A DNA stretch of 64,000 nucleotides from Paenibacillus sp. (GTDB taxonomy: Bacteria > Bacillota > Bacilli > Paenibacillales > YIM-B00363): NCBI RefSeq assembly GCF_035645195.1, contig NZ_DASQNA010000008.1, forward strand, positions 124,001 through 188,000, written 5' to 3'. Position numbers and translations under genes: made by a program. Below, in pieces: positions 9,390-18,709 of this stretch; position 1 is the first letter of the stretch, and every line of letters starts with the position of its first letter. Under the pieces are notes generated by a model. That model saw only the letters and a program-made list of their open reading frames with translations, made no database searches and was not told the DNA's origin.

Positions 9390-10850
9390 GTGAGTCGATC
9401 AAAGCCCAATATCATTTTAATTGTTTCCGACCAACATAGAGGGGACTGGTTAGGATATGCCGGAAACCCATTCGTCGAAACTCCGAACATGGACCGGATG
9501 GCCCGGGAGGGGGTACATTTCACGAATGCATATTGCAACTCCCCGTTTTGCGTTCCCTCCCGAATGTCCATGATGACAGGTCGGTATCCACATCATACCG
9601 GAGTATATACGAACTCCGATTACTTGGCTTCGGATATGCCGACTTTTGCTCACGCTCTTAGCCTAGGCGGTTACGAAACGGTGCTTTGCGGCAGGATGCA
9701 CTTTAACGGACCCGATCAGCGGCATGGCTTCGCCCAACGCATTTTCGGCGATATTTCCCCGTCTTACCCGGGAGGCCCTTCGACTGACTATGGCGATTTA
9801 GCCGGAACGCAGGGACAGGGGCTGAAGTCGCTGGAAATGGCCGGGCCCGGCGACAGTGCGGTCATCCGTTATGATGAAGCGGTCGTTGCAACTTGCGAGC
9901 AGTTTTTGGGGCAAAAATCTCACGAAGAGCAGAAACCCTTATTCTTAACGGTTGGGTTTTATGGGCCTCACCATCCGTATGTTTGCCCTCCCGAGTATTA
10001 TGAGCGTGCGCTTGCAGCAATGGAAAATGCCGGTGATGTTCCTTTAGGTAAGCCGGAGGAACTGCACCCATGGGTGAAGGATTGGACGAAGCGGCTTCAA
10101 GCGGACCGAATCACGCCGGAGCTTTTACGCACAGCTCGTGCGTGTTATGCCGGTCTGATTTCCTTGATGGATCACCATGTGGGCCGCGTACTCAAGGCAG
10201 CCGAGTCGCTTCCTGGTGAGACCGTTGTTATTTATGTGAGCGATCATGGAGATATGGCAGGAGATCGGGGGATGTTCTGGAAGCGCTGCGCTTTTGAAGG
10301 AGCGATCCGTGTACCAATAATCTTTTACTCGCTGCCCGGCGCCAAAGGTGAACGATTCATCGCTGGGGAACGTCAAATCAAAGCGCCTGTAAGTCTAGTG
10401 GATTTGGCGCCCACTTTAATTTCAATAACCGGCGCCCCGGCTTTACCTAATCTCGACGGTCAGGATATAAGTCCGTTATTTCATTCCGGCAGCGATGGCA
10501 GCTTAGCAGATTGGGAAAGCCGGCCAGTGTACTCGGAGCTGGCGACTCCGGAGGATTCCGTTATGCGAATCGTTATTCGAAACGGTGTCAAGCTGGTCTA
10601 CTGCCACGGGTACGAAGTATTTATGTATGACTTAAACGTCGATCCGCAGGAGCAGCGGGACGTAAGCGGCTTGCCGGAATATCAGACGGCGAAACGGGAG
10701 CTTCTGGCGCTGCTCATGGATGGCTGGGACCCGGCGGCGATTCTTACAGAGATAGAAGAAAGACAGGAAGATGCCGAGTTTATGAAACAATGGGGTAAAC
10801 AAGTCGGGATGGGGAAAATGGACTTATGGGAGCAAGCATCTAGAACATAA
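9390..10850 (+). CDS. sulfatase (formylglycine type, cytoplasmic)
   Basis: 486-residue sulfatase. It shows the N-terminal metal site IVSDQHRGDW, formylglycine precursor Cys54 in FCVPSRMSMMTGRYP, and the later metal site SDHGDMAGDR. There is no signal peptide. The GTG start at 9390 follows GGGAGG with good spacing. It resembles choline-sulfatase-like or carbohydrate sulfatases (S1 family), but the exact substrate is open. It lies 14 bases before a GH51-like glycosidase, so the two enzymes probably act in sequence on one sulfated glycoside. Confidence 0.9.
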   Translation: MSRSKPNIILIVSDQHRGDWLGYAGNPFVETPNMDRMAREGVHFTNAYCNSPFCVPSRMSMMTGRYPHHTGVYTNSDYLASDMPTFAHALSLGGYETVLCGRMHFNGPDQRHGFAQRIFGDISPSYPGGPSTDYGDLAGTQGQGLKSLEMAGPGDSAVIRYDEAVVATCEQFLGQKSHEEQKPLFLTVGFYGPHHPYVCPPEYYERALAAMENAGDVPLGKPEELHPWVKDWTKRLQADRITPELLRTARACYAGLISLMDHHVGRVLKAAESLPGETVVIYVSDHGDMAGDRGMFWKRCAFEGAIRVPIIFYSLPGAKGERFIAGERQIKAPVSLVDLAPTLISITGAPALPNLDGQDISPLFHSGSDGSLADWESRPVYSELATPEDSVMRIVIRNGVKLVYCHGYEVFMYDLNVDPQEQRDVSGLPEYQTAKRELLALLMDGWDPAAILTEIEERQEDAEFMKQWGKQVGMGKMDLWEQASRT

Positions 10851-10864
10851 GAGAGGCGTTGAAT

Positions 10865-12853
10865 ATGAGCATAACTCAAGGGAGCTATACCGCTGCGATT
10901 GCCGTCAGTCCAAACCATGTGGGCGAAGAGGTTAGTAAAAATCTGTTTGGTGCGATTCAAAGATGGGTTAGAAACGGAGAGCACGCTGCCGACCCCGAAA
11001 CAGGCAAAGTCTACGATCAGATCGTGGAGGCATGCCAGATTATAGGTGTTACAGATATTCGTTATGGGGCTGGGAATCTCAGCGGTCAGGGGTTTTTGTT
11101 CGACCGACTGATCGGTCCCATGGAAAACCGGACGTGGTGCTATAACTTGAATGGGACAAAAGGCTTTCCGCCGATATACGGCCCCGATGAAGCCGGTGAT
11201 TTATGCACCCAGTTAAAAGCCGACATATCTCTTGTTCTGAACTTCCATCGCAGCAATGTTCAAGAGCAACTCAACTACGTAAGCTACATGATACACCCTT
11301 CCAACGGCCAAAAGGTTGATATCTACAACATCGCAACCTACAAGGATAAGGAGTACTACGACCCTCAATACTGGGGCAATCTTAGAGCTTCCATCGGGCG
11401 TGCAGAGCCCTATTCTTTAAAGTTAGTTACTGTAGGAAACGAAGAAGGTGTGGATAACCATGGCGGCTGGTATTCCGGAGAACTGGTCGAAGTTGGCGAG
11501 CATCCGGACGACGTCATGATCGATTTTAATGATCCAACGTGTGTAAAAACTGCATTATATGTTTGGGGGGGGACCGTTAGATTTACAAAGCAGGCTGTTG
11601 CAACGTACGCCGACTTGGACGAAGAAGCCTCCACAAGCTCCGGCAAGCCCAATCAGGAGTTTTATGCCTATTACAGACATATTAACGAAGGGACGGCTAT
11701 TGTTTACGTAGACGATGTGGAGTGGAAAGTCGTGGATTGCCTTTCTTCCGCAGGTCCCAATGATCAAGTTTGTACCTTGGAGTGCCATTTCGGAAAGATA
11801 ATATTTGGCGACGGAAAACACGGTGCAATTCCTGCGAAAGGAGCAAAGATTACGTTATCTTGCGAGTCGACGCATAAGGGATACGTTGACTATTACAAGG
11901 CCATAAAGGCTCTTTATCCAGAGATAATCGTGGGTTCGAATGTCTGTAGAATTGATCCCTTTTTTAAGGTCATAGGAAAATCGACTCCATATGAAGTGGC
12001 GCAAAATATCGGATTGGGTTTATACGAACCCAGTCGGGGCGATAAGCCATTCAATGAGATGTTATTCTATCAAAATATGGTTACGGCAGAAAATCAGGCA
12101 GACAAGGTGAATGAAATAAGAGAAAGGATCAGAAGTACAGGTAAAGAAATGAAGGTCCATATGACTGCGTGGAACCGCAACAATGGCTTTAGACCTCAGG
12201 GAACGGGACCTGATTGGCAAATTAATTTCGCAACGGCCATGTTAACTGCCAATCAACTTTATGAATATATGATGGCAGGCATAGAGCATGCGTATTTCTT
12301 TCAACTTAATAACGCACCTTGGAATCCAGTGTCAGGGGGACATGTCGACCCTGGAACCTATTCAGCGCTGATCACGTCGGTGAATGGGGAGGAAGCCATC
12401 ATTTCGCCAAAAGGCTGGGCTTTTTCCATGTTCAGTCGGATGGCCGGCAAGAAACTGGTCGAGACTGTCGTGGATGGTCCCATCCTCCCCATTCAAGCCG
12501 TAAATGCACTAGACCCAAAGTATTGCGATCCAAACGAGACCCCGGTTAATAAATTGAATTTGCTCAAGGCAGCAACGGCCATGGACGAAAATGGCAATAT
12601 GCTGATGGTCGTAATTAATAACAGCTTTACAGATAACTGTAGGGCTACGGTACATCTTGACGGGTTTGAATATGACAGCATTGTGGAAGTGACTACGCTG
12701 AACGCGGATAGTTTCTACGATCAGAATAGTCCGGAAACACCAAACAAGGTCAGGCCTGTCACCAAGAAGGTCGACCTGGGAGGAAATCATTTCGAGTACA
12801 TCTTTCCGGCGCACTCCGTTACGAGCATTGTGTTCAATAAGCCGAGTTCGTAG
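10865..12853 (+). CDS. GH51-like (clan GH-A) glycoside hydrolase with an inserted beta domain
   Basis: 662-residue cytoplasmic protein starting at the ATG at 10865 behind AGAGAGGCG. The N-terminal half reads as a TIM barrel. VTVGNEEG looks like the Asn-Glu pair that carries the acid/base residue in clan GH-A enzymes such as alpha-L-arabinofuranosidases. The C-terminus (ATAMDENGNMLMVVINNS onward) resembles the beta-sandwich of GH51. Between about residues 225 and 350 sits an inserted segment containing IIFGDGKHGAIPAKGAKI. This resembles a motif of phage baseplate J-type proteins and is not a normal GH51 part. It shares an operon with the preceding sulfatase. The family assignment is moderate and the substrate unknown. 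Confidence 0.6.
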   Translation: MSITQGSYTAAIAVSPNHVGEEVSKNLFGAIQRWVRNGEHAADPETGKVYDQIVEACQIIGVTDIRYGAGNLSGQGFLFDRLIGPMENRTWCYNLNGTKGFPPIYGPDEAGDLCTQLKADISLVLNFHRSNVQEQLNYVSYMIHPSNGQKVDIYNIATYKDKEYYDPQYWGNLRASIGRAEPYSLKLVTVGNEEGVDNHGGWYSGELVEVGEHPDDVMIDFNDPTCVKTALYVWGGTVRFTKQAVATYADLDEEASTSSGKPNQEFYAYYRHINEGTAIVYVDDVEWKVVDCLSSAGPNDQVCTLECHFGKIIFGDGKHGAIPAKGAKITLSCESTHKGYVDYYKAIKALYPEIIVGSNVCRIDPFFKVIGKSTPYEVAQNIGLGLYEPSRGDKPFNEMLFYQNMVTAENQADKVNEIRERIRSTGKEMKVHMTAWNRNNGFRPQGTGPDWQINFATAMLTANQLYEYMMAGIEHAYFFQLNNAPWNPVSGGHVDPGTYSALITSVNGEEAIISPKGWAFSMFSRMAGKKLVETVVDGPILPIQAVNALDPKYCDPNETPVNKLNLLKAATAMDENGNMLMVVINNSFTDNCRATVHLDGFEYDSIVEVTTLNADSFYDQNSPETPNKVRPVTKKVDLGGNHFEYIFPAHSVTSIVFNKPSS

Positions 12854-12883
12854 AGCATTGAAATTGAATAAATAATATGTTCA

Positions 12884-12933
12884 GAAACCCCATTTCCCTT
12901 CTCAGCAGCAATATGGGAAACCGGGGTTTCTTA
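12884..12933 (+). terminator. rho-independent terminator
   Basis: A long stem with outer arms GAAACCCC (12884-12891) and GGGGTTTC (12923-12930), inner arms TTTCCC and GGGAAA, then TT. It closes the sulfatase/glycosidase operon. The next sulfatase, only 55 bases on, has no copy of the repeated promoter element, so read-through may express it. Confidence 0.8.
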
Positions 12934-12987
12934 TACGATCCGGATCTGCGCTTTGAGTCACCTAAATAGAAGGGAGAACAATAACAG

Positions 12988-14367
12988 ATGAGCAAAAAAC
13001 CGAGCGAAAAACCTAACATCTTATTTTTAATGAGTGACGAGCATCGTGCGGATGTTGCTGGTTATGCGGGGAATCGAATCATACGTACGCCTATTCTAGA
13101 TGAATTGGCACGTACTGGAGTTGTCTTTTCAAACGCGTATACGCCTTCCCCAATATGTTCGCCCGCCAGACCTTGCATCATGGCAGGGCAATTGCCGAAG
13201 ACCTGCGGCGCCTTAGAATTTGGCGATGATCTCCCGCCGTTCTCTAACACATTCGCTCGTGTCTTTTCGGAGCATGACTATTCTACTGTCGTAGCGGGCA
13301 AGCTGCATCATACCGGTATGGATGTCATGCAGGGTTGGACCCAAAGAATAGGCGGAGATACGAATGTAAGCAATAAATTGTATAAAAACAATGGCGAGAA
13401 GGAGAGAAGGGATCCGCAGGTGAACCCTACCCTTGCGATTAAGAATAAATGGTCTGACGCTAAAGAAATAAAACGCGCGGGAATATGTACTAAAGATGGG
13501 TACCACATTGACGAATATACGGTATTAGGTGCAGAACAGTTCATCCGTGATTATTTCAACAGCCCATATTATGATCGTCCGGGGGAGAATCCGCTTCTCT
13601 TAAAGGTGAGTCTCATTCGACCTCATTACCCTTATTTGACTACGGAAGAGAAGTTCAACTATTACCTCAACAGAGTTGAACCGTATTTGAATGAGACAGT
13701 TTTCGACCATCCGTTCCTATCCACACGACAGGTGAAACCCGGAGTTGACGCAGAGCCTCGGGAGATAAGAAGAGCCACGGCAGCGTATTATGGCATGATT
13801 GAAGAACTGGATGAACATTATGCAAGAATACTGAAAGCGCTTGAACTCGTTAATCAGAATGTAGACGATTGGATTATTGTATATACAAGTGATCACGGCG
13901 AGATGCTTGGTCAGCATGGGATATGGGAGAAACAAAAGTTTTTTGAGGCTAGCGTGCGCGTGCCGTTGATTATTAGATATCCGAAACGGTTTAAGGGAGG
14001 TACAGTTGTAAACGAAAATGTGAATTTATGCGACCTTTATGCAACGTTATGTGAATTAGCAGGTATTCCCATTCCATCTGGACTGGACAGTCGCAGCCTT
14101 GTGCCTTTAATGGAGGGAAACCGTAAAGGCTGGAATAATGAATCGATTTCCCACTTCGGCAAAACAAACCTAATGATTAAACAGGACCATTTAAAATATC
14201 AATATTACGGGGAACATATGCCGGAGGTACTATTCGATCTAAATAGAAATCCAGATGAAACTAAAAATTATATAGACGATCCTGCGTACGCAGAGGACAT
14301 ACGAGCCTTCCGAAAAAGACGTATAGAACTGGGATATTATCATGAAGAACATAAAGTGCGCAAGTAG
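12988..14367 (+). CDS. sulfatase (formylglycine type, cytoplasmic)
   Basis: 459-residue sulfatase with the metal site FLMSDEHRAD, formylglycine precursor Cys57 in ICSPARPCIMAG, and SDHGEMLGQH later. No signal peptide is visible. The ribosome site AAGGGAGAA precedes the ATG. It has visibly more A and T than the neighbouring sulfatases and no copy of the GTCGT element in front, so it may have been acquired separately or be transcribed by read-through. The substrate is unknown. Confidence 0.88.
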   Translation: MSKKPSEKPNILFLMSDEHRADVAGYAGNRIIRTPILDELARTGVVFSNAYTPSPICSPARPCIMAGQLPKTCGALEFGDDLPPFSNTFARVFSEHDYSTVVAGKLHHTGMDVMQGWTQRIGGDTNVSNKLYKNNGEKERRDPQVNPTLAIKNKWSDAKEIKRAGICTKDGYHIDEYTVLGAEQFIRDYFNSPYYDRPGENPLLLKVSLIRPHYPYLTTEEKFNYYLNRVEPYLNETVFDHPFLSTRQVKPGVDAEPREIRRATAAYYGMIEELDEHYARILKALELVNQNVDDWIIVYTSDHGEMLGQHGIWEKQKFFEASVRVPLIIRYPKRFKGGTVVNENVNLCDLYATLCELAGIPIPSGLDSRSLVPLMEGNRKGWNNESISHFGKTNLMIKQDHLKYQYYGEHMPEVLFDLNRNPDETKNYIDDPAYAEDIRAFRKRRIELGYYHEEHKVRK

Positions 14368-14743
14368 ATAAAGCCACTATTTGCAGCATTGGCCAGGACA
14401 TAGCGAAGCGTGAACCATGGGGACGCTTCTTACCAATCATCAGATGCGATTCTCCGGTTACTTTGCGATTGAAGAGCCGTGGAGCGATATCATAACCATT
14501 GAAGACCTCGGACAGGTCGTTGTGCGTAAGATTACAGTATGTCGTTAAAGTGCTAGCGTTTAGTCGTTATTTTATCAGATTGATTTGAAAGGTTATAATA
14601 CACTCTTGATTGAAAGCGCAAACATTTTGACGGTAAAGGGGGAGTAATAATCTTTACATGGTGAACATGACCAAGGTTAGCTTTAAATCAAGCTTAAGGA
14701 TGAAAGACGCGAGTTCCCATTTTGATTCGTAGGGGGATAAACA
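14368..14743 (+). other. intergenic region with promoter element and a possible short gene remnant
   Basis: 376 bases between a sulfatase and the orphan binding-protein gene. The second half carries copy 4 of the repeated promoter element and a 140-base leader. The first half has an open stretch starting with ATG at 14444 (about 34 codons, MRFSGYFAIEEPW and onward) that ends inside the operator. It has no ribosome site and no family I recognise, so it may be the tail of a lost gene. Confidence 0.5.
14541..14599 (+). promoter_or_regulatory. repeated operator/promoter element, copy 4 (orphan binding protein)
   Basis: GTCGT half-sites at 14541 and 14563 with the usual 22 bp spacing, and TATAAT at 14594-14599. 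The -10 box is 31 bp from the second half-site instead of 35-36, and the flanking sequence is the most divergent of the six copies. This promoter may respond differently. Confidence 0.6.
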
Positions 14744-16279
14744 ATGAATAAGTCGGTAAAGGCAAAAGCTTTGGCAATCATATTGACGATAATGATGACG
14801 GTATTGTTAACAGCTTGCAGTCCTAACCAAGGCAGCAACTTGAACGCTAGTTCAAACGAAAGTGAATCATCGACTCAAACAACGAATGAACCGCCCGTTG
14901 AATTAGTTATGAGCATTTCAAGTGAGCTTCCTGCAGACACGCAGCTTGTCCTTGACGAGTTGAACAAGTATTTAATTGAAAAAGTGAATGCCAAACTCAA
15001 AATTATTGGGGTCCCGTTTGGTTCATATTCGCAGCAAATCAACTTAATGATGACCGGACAGGAACAACTTGATTTAATGATTACGGGGCCGGCGCTAGGG
15101 TTCGTAGGTCAAGCAGGGAAAAACCAGCTAACGGATTTAGACGAGTACTTACGTAGTCAAGGTCAAGGTATTCTGGATGTGGCAGACAAAGACATGTTGA
15201 AAGTAGGTCAAGTGAATGGCAAGACGTACGCAATTCCGATCATCGGACAATCGGTACAAGGTAAAGGGTTGATTCTCAGGAAAGATCTGGCTGATAAATA
15301 TAACATTGATATGACAAAAATCAAGACGGTTGATGATGTTGAACCTGTACTTCAAATTCTTAAAGAGAATGAACCGGATCTTATTCCTTTGGTTCCAACG
15401 CGTCCCGGTGTGAGCATTGTACAGTACTTCGAGACGGGCGACAATTTGAGTGATGATCATTATATTGGGTTTCTCCCGAATTTTGATAACGGTTTGAAAA
15501 TTGTTAATTATTACGAAACACAAGAATACAAAGATTTGGTTAACCGCATGAAAAAATGGTATGACGCGGGATACTTGTTGAAAGATGGTACAACCAACAA
15601 TGAGCAAGGTAAAGCTCTGGTATTGGCTAATCGGGCCGCGGCTGTGTTTGGACCCATCGGTGTGGAAAGCGACGCAGCTTATTCCAAGAATACGTTTGGT
15701 ACCGAGGTAGTTCGTGCAATGATTAGTGAACCTTCGGTTACTACAGCTACGGCCTCGCAAATCCTGTGGTCAATCCCTCGTCATTCCAAGCACCCGGAAA
15801 AAGCAATGGAAGTCCTGAATTTAATGTACACTGACGCTACATTTTTGAACTTACTTGTCTATGGCATTGAAGGAAAGCACTATATTAAACTCGATGATGG
15901 AAGAATTGACTTCCCGGAAGGCATGACGAGAAAGAATAGTCCTTATCCTGGTCACCTGTACTTTTTATTCGGCAATGTGTATTTAAACTATGTAAAGGTG
16001 CCAGTCGAAGCGGATATCCACGAAAGAAGGAGAGCTTCGTACGAACAAGCGATTAAGTCAAAGGCATTAGGTTTTAACTTCGATACAACACCGGTAAAGA
16101 CGAAATATGCTGCGGTCGTCTCCGTCGTCAATAAATATAAGCTAGGCTTAGAGAGCGGAATGCTTGATCCGGAGAAAGTACTCCCGGAATTTATTTCTCA
16201 ATTGAAAACCGCAGGTATCGATGAAATCATAGCTGAAAAGCAAAAGCAGCTTGATGAATGGGCGGCAACCAGCAAATAG
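14744..16279 (+). CDS. extracellular solute-binding lipoprotein, orphan paralogue
   Basis: 511-residue lipoprotein with lipobox LTAC (Cys25). It is a close paralogue of the binding protein at 7651, with matching blocks such as GSYSQQINLM and KQKQLDEWAAT. No permease genes adjoin it, so it probably feeds the permeases at 5728 and 6727 and may widen or shift the range of imported substrates. It has its own copy of the repeated promoter element and its own terminator, so it is a single-gene unit under the same putative control. Confidence 0.92.
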   Translation: MNKSVKAKALAIILTIMMTVLLTACSPNQGSNLNASSNESESSTQTTNEPPVELVMSISSELPADTQLVLDELNKYLIEKVNAKLKIIGVPFGSYSQQINLMMTGQEQLDLMITGPALGFVGQAGKNQLTDLDEYLRSQGQGILDVADKDMLKVGQVNGKTYAIPIIGQSVQGKGLILRKDLADKYNIDMTKIKTVDDVEPVLQILKENEPDLIPLVPTRPGVSIVQYFETGDNLSDDHYIGFLPNFDNGLKIVNYYETQEYKDLVNRMKKWYDAGYLLKDGTTNNEQGKALVLANRAAAVFGPIGVESDAAYSKNTFGTEVVRAMISEPSVTTATASQILWSIPRHSKHPEKAMEVLNLMYTDATFLNLLVYGIEGKHYIKLDDGRIDFPEGMTRKNSPYPGHLYFLFGNVYLNYVKVPVEADIHERRRASYEQAIKSKALGFNFDTTPVKTKYAAVVSVVNKYKLGLESGMLDPEKVLPEFISQLKTAGIDEIIAEKQKQLDEWAATSK

Positions 16280-16289
16280 TTAGGGGAAC

Positions 16290-16330
16290 AAGTAGCTTCA
16301 ATCATGCGTTGATTGGGGCTACTTCTATAT
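16290..16330 (+). terminator. rho-independent terminator
   Basis: Arms AAGTAGC (16290-16296) and GCTACTT (16318-16324) with inner pairing AATCA/TTGATT, followed by a weak T/A tail. Confidence 0.7.
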
Positions 16331-16337
16331 TAAAAAG

Positions 16338-16401
16338 GTCGTATAAGTGTCAAGTATTGGTCGTCTGATTGGCAGTTGTAGTTGCGGGTTTCTTTTACAT
16401 T
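16338..16401 (+). promoter_or_regulatory. repeated operator/promoter element, copy 5 (two-sulfatase operon)
   Basis: GTCGT half-sites at 16338 and 16360, 22 bp apart, and -10 box TACATT at 16396-16401, 36 bp from the second half-site. The second half-site context GTCGTCTGATTG matches the copy at 20396. Confidence 0.72.
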
Positions 16402-16461
16402 AGGGATAAGTGAGTGGCATTCAGCCAAATAAGGGATTTTATTCTATGGAGGGAACAATCT

Positions 16462-18687
16462 ATGGCAATTTGGGAGAGGGAGCAATTCGAGGGGAGAATC
16501 GGGAGAACTGTGGAGGAGTCGATTCCATGGTGGCCGAAGAAAAAAGATATGGATAGTAAACCAAACATCGTTTTGGTTCTGCTCGATGATCTGGGTTTCT
16601 CACAATTGGGATGCTACGGTTCCGACATTAGTACCCCGAATATCGATGCGCTTGCGCAAGGGGGCTTAAGATATAACAATTTTCACACCACTGCGCTTTG
16701 CGCCCCGTCGAGAGCCGCTTTACTCACAGGCCGGAACCCTCATTCGGTTGGCTTGCGCACCGTCCTTGGCTCGGATGCCGGGTTCCCGAACGCGCGCGGG
16801 AGAGTGAGCAAGGAGGCTGCGTTACTCAGCGAAATGTTGCTAGAACATGGCTACAACACATTTGGCGTTGGGAAATGGCATTTGGTTACAAACGCTGAAC
16901 AATCGTTCGCAGGTCCCTTCGACAGCTGGCCCCTCGGTCGCGGGTTCGAGCATTATTATGGATTTTTAGGCGGAGCGACCAGCCACTGGAATCCTGAACT
17001 CGTTGATGGCAACCGGCGCATTCCGCAGCCGAAGCGGGCCGAAGAAGGATATCATCTGACGGAAGATTTGACGGATAAAGCGATCGAATATATTCGGGAG
17101 CAGCGGACAGCGGCACCTGACAGACCCTTTTTCTGTTATGTGGCCTTAGGGGCTCCTCACGCGCCGCATCATGCGCCGAAGGAGTTTATCGACAAATATA
17201 AGGGCAAGTACGATAAGGGATGGGACCGCACGCGGGAGGAATGGTTCGAACGTCAAAAGGAACTGGGGATAATCCCGAAGGATACCCAGCTGCCGCCGCG
17301 TAACCCGGATGTGAGGGCTTGGGATGAGTTGAACGCCGACGAAAAAAGATTATACGCGCGTTTGCAGGAAGCCTTCGCAGGATTTTTGGAACATACGGAC
17401 TACCATATCGGACGCTTGATTCGATACTTGCAAGAGATCGGCCAGTACGATAACACGATCATAATGCTGTTATCCGATAACGGCGCATGCCATATGGGCG
17501 GGGACCACGGAAATCTGAATCAGTGGGCCGAGTTCGGGGGCCCCAATGCCGAGACCTTCGAATCTAAGCTCCGCAGGTACGACGAAATTGGCACGCCCCA
17601 AGCCAACAACCACTACCCCAAGGGGTGGGCGCATGTAGGAAACACCCCGCTTCGATGGTACAAATCGGATGTGCATGCCGGCGGCGTCAAGGATCCGCTG
17701 ATTATTCATTATCCGGCGAAAATAAAGGATGGCGGCAGCATTCGAAATCAGTACCATCACGTTATCGATATCGTTCCGACCATTCTTGAGTTGACGGGTA
17801 CTACGGCGCCGGATGTATACAAAGGAGTTCCCCAAATGCCTCTTCACGGCGTTAGCATGGCGTATACGTTAGATCAACCGGAAGCTCGTTCTCCGAAGAA
17901 AACGCAAATCTACGAAATGAACGGAAACAGAGCGATTTTCCACGAAGGTTGGAAGGCTGTGTCGAAGCACAAGCCGGGTCAAAGCTTCGATCAGGATCGT
18001 TGGGAATTATATAACCTGAATAACGATTTTAACGAACTGGACGATTTGGCGACGGCCGAACCGCAAAAACTTCAGCAACTCATAGAGCTATGGTGGTCGG
18101 AAGCGGAGAGATACGGTTTCCTGCCGTTGGAAAATCGCCCGATGAGAGCGTCATTGGCCCAATCCAATACCGCACATCAAACTCCGATACGAAGAAGTTT
18201 TTATAGGTCCGAGTACGGATTGCCGCCGAAGAAGGCGCCCGAATTGCGGAACAAGCCGTTCGAAATTCGAGCGGAAGTACACCGTTCCGACCGGTTGATG
18301 GACGGCGTTATCGTCGCCGCTGGGGGAAGCGCAGGCGGATACTCATTTTATGTGAAACATAACCGACTCGTATTCGCGAACAACAGGAATGGGGTAGAGC
18401 ATCAAAGAATCGTGTCTAGCGATGAACTGCCGACAGGCTCCGCCGTTTTCCGATTCAAGTTCGAAAAAACCGGGGATCACGAAGGCGTGGGTCGTTTGTA
18501 TGTAAATGATGAGGAGATCGGTACCGGACAACTGACAGGTTTGGCTCAGACGGGAATGTTGGGAGGATATTTTGGAATCGGGCAAAATGCGATCACTCCA
18601 GTCGTGCCCGATTATCAGACCCCGTTTCGTTTTTCGGGCGAATTAATAAAAGTCGAGTATTTCGTTCCTGTTCCTGAGAGCATATAA
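16462..18687 (+). CDS. arylsulfatase-like sulfatase, long form
   Basis: 741-residue sulfatase of the long arylsulfatase class (Pseudomonas AtsA-like architecture). It has [16 protein letters not shown] near residues 38-53 and formylglycine precursor Cys80 in [13 protein letters not shown] second metal site LLSDNGA and a roughly 170-residue C-terminal beta-rich domain follow. The ATG at 16462 sits behind GGAGGG; an upstream in-frame start would fall in the leader. No signal peptide. It is a close paralogue of the sulfatase at 28741, which lies inside the aromatic operon. This class typically cleaves aryl sulfates, which fits the neighbouring phenol catabolism. The substrate is inferred, not shown. 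Confidence 0.88.
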   Translation: MAIWEREQFEGRIGRTVEESIPWWPKKKDMDSKPNIVLVLLDDLGFSQLGCYGSDISTPNIDALAQGGLRYNNFHTTALCAPSRAALLTGRNPHSVGLRTVLGSDAGFPNARGRVSKEAALLSEMLLEHGYNTFGVGKWHLVTNAEQSFAGPFDSWPLGRGFEHYYGFLGGATSHWNPELVDGNRRIPQPKRAEEGYHLTEDLTDKAIEYIREQRTAAPDRPFFCYVALGAPHAPHHAPKEFIDKYKGKYDKGWDRTREEWFERQKELGIIPKDTQLPPRNPDVRAWDELNADEKRLYARLQEAFAGFLEHTDYHIGRLIRYLQEIGQYDNTIIMLLSDNGACHMGGDHGNLNQWAEFGGPNAETFESKLRRYDEIGTPQANNHYPKGWAHVGNTPLRWYKSDVHAGGVKDPLIIHYPAKIKDGGSIRNQYHHVIDIVPTILELTGTTAPDVYKGVPQMPLHGVSMAYTLDQPEARSPKKTQIYEMNGNRAIFHEGWKAVSKHKPGQSFDQDRWELYNLNNDFNELDDLATAEPQKLQQLIELWWSEAERYGFLPLENRPMRASLAQSNTAHQTPIRRSFYRSEYGLPPKKAPELRNKPFEIRAEVHRSDRLMDGVIVAAGGSAGGYSFYVKHNRLVFANNRNGVEHQRIVSSDELPTGSAVFRFKFEKTGDHEGVGRLYVNDEEIGTGQLTGLAQTGMLGGYFGIGQNAITPVVPDYQTPFRFSGELIKVEYFVPVPESI

Positions 18688-18709
18688 AAGGGAAGCAAGG
18701 TGAATGGGA

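Noticed and set aside
14444-14547. 34-codon frame upstream of the orphan binding protein
   Set aside because: No ribosome site; it ends inside the operator and resembles no known protein.
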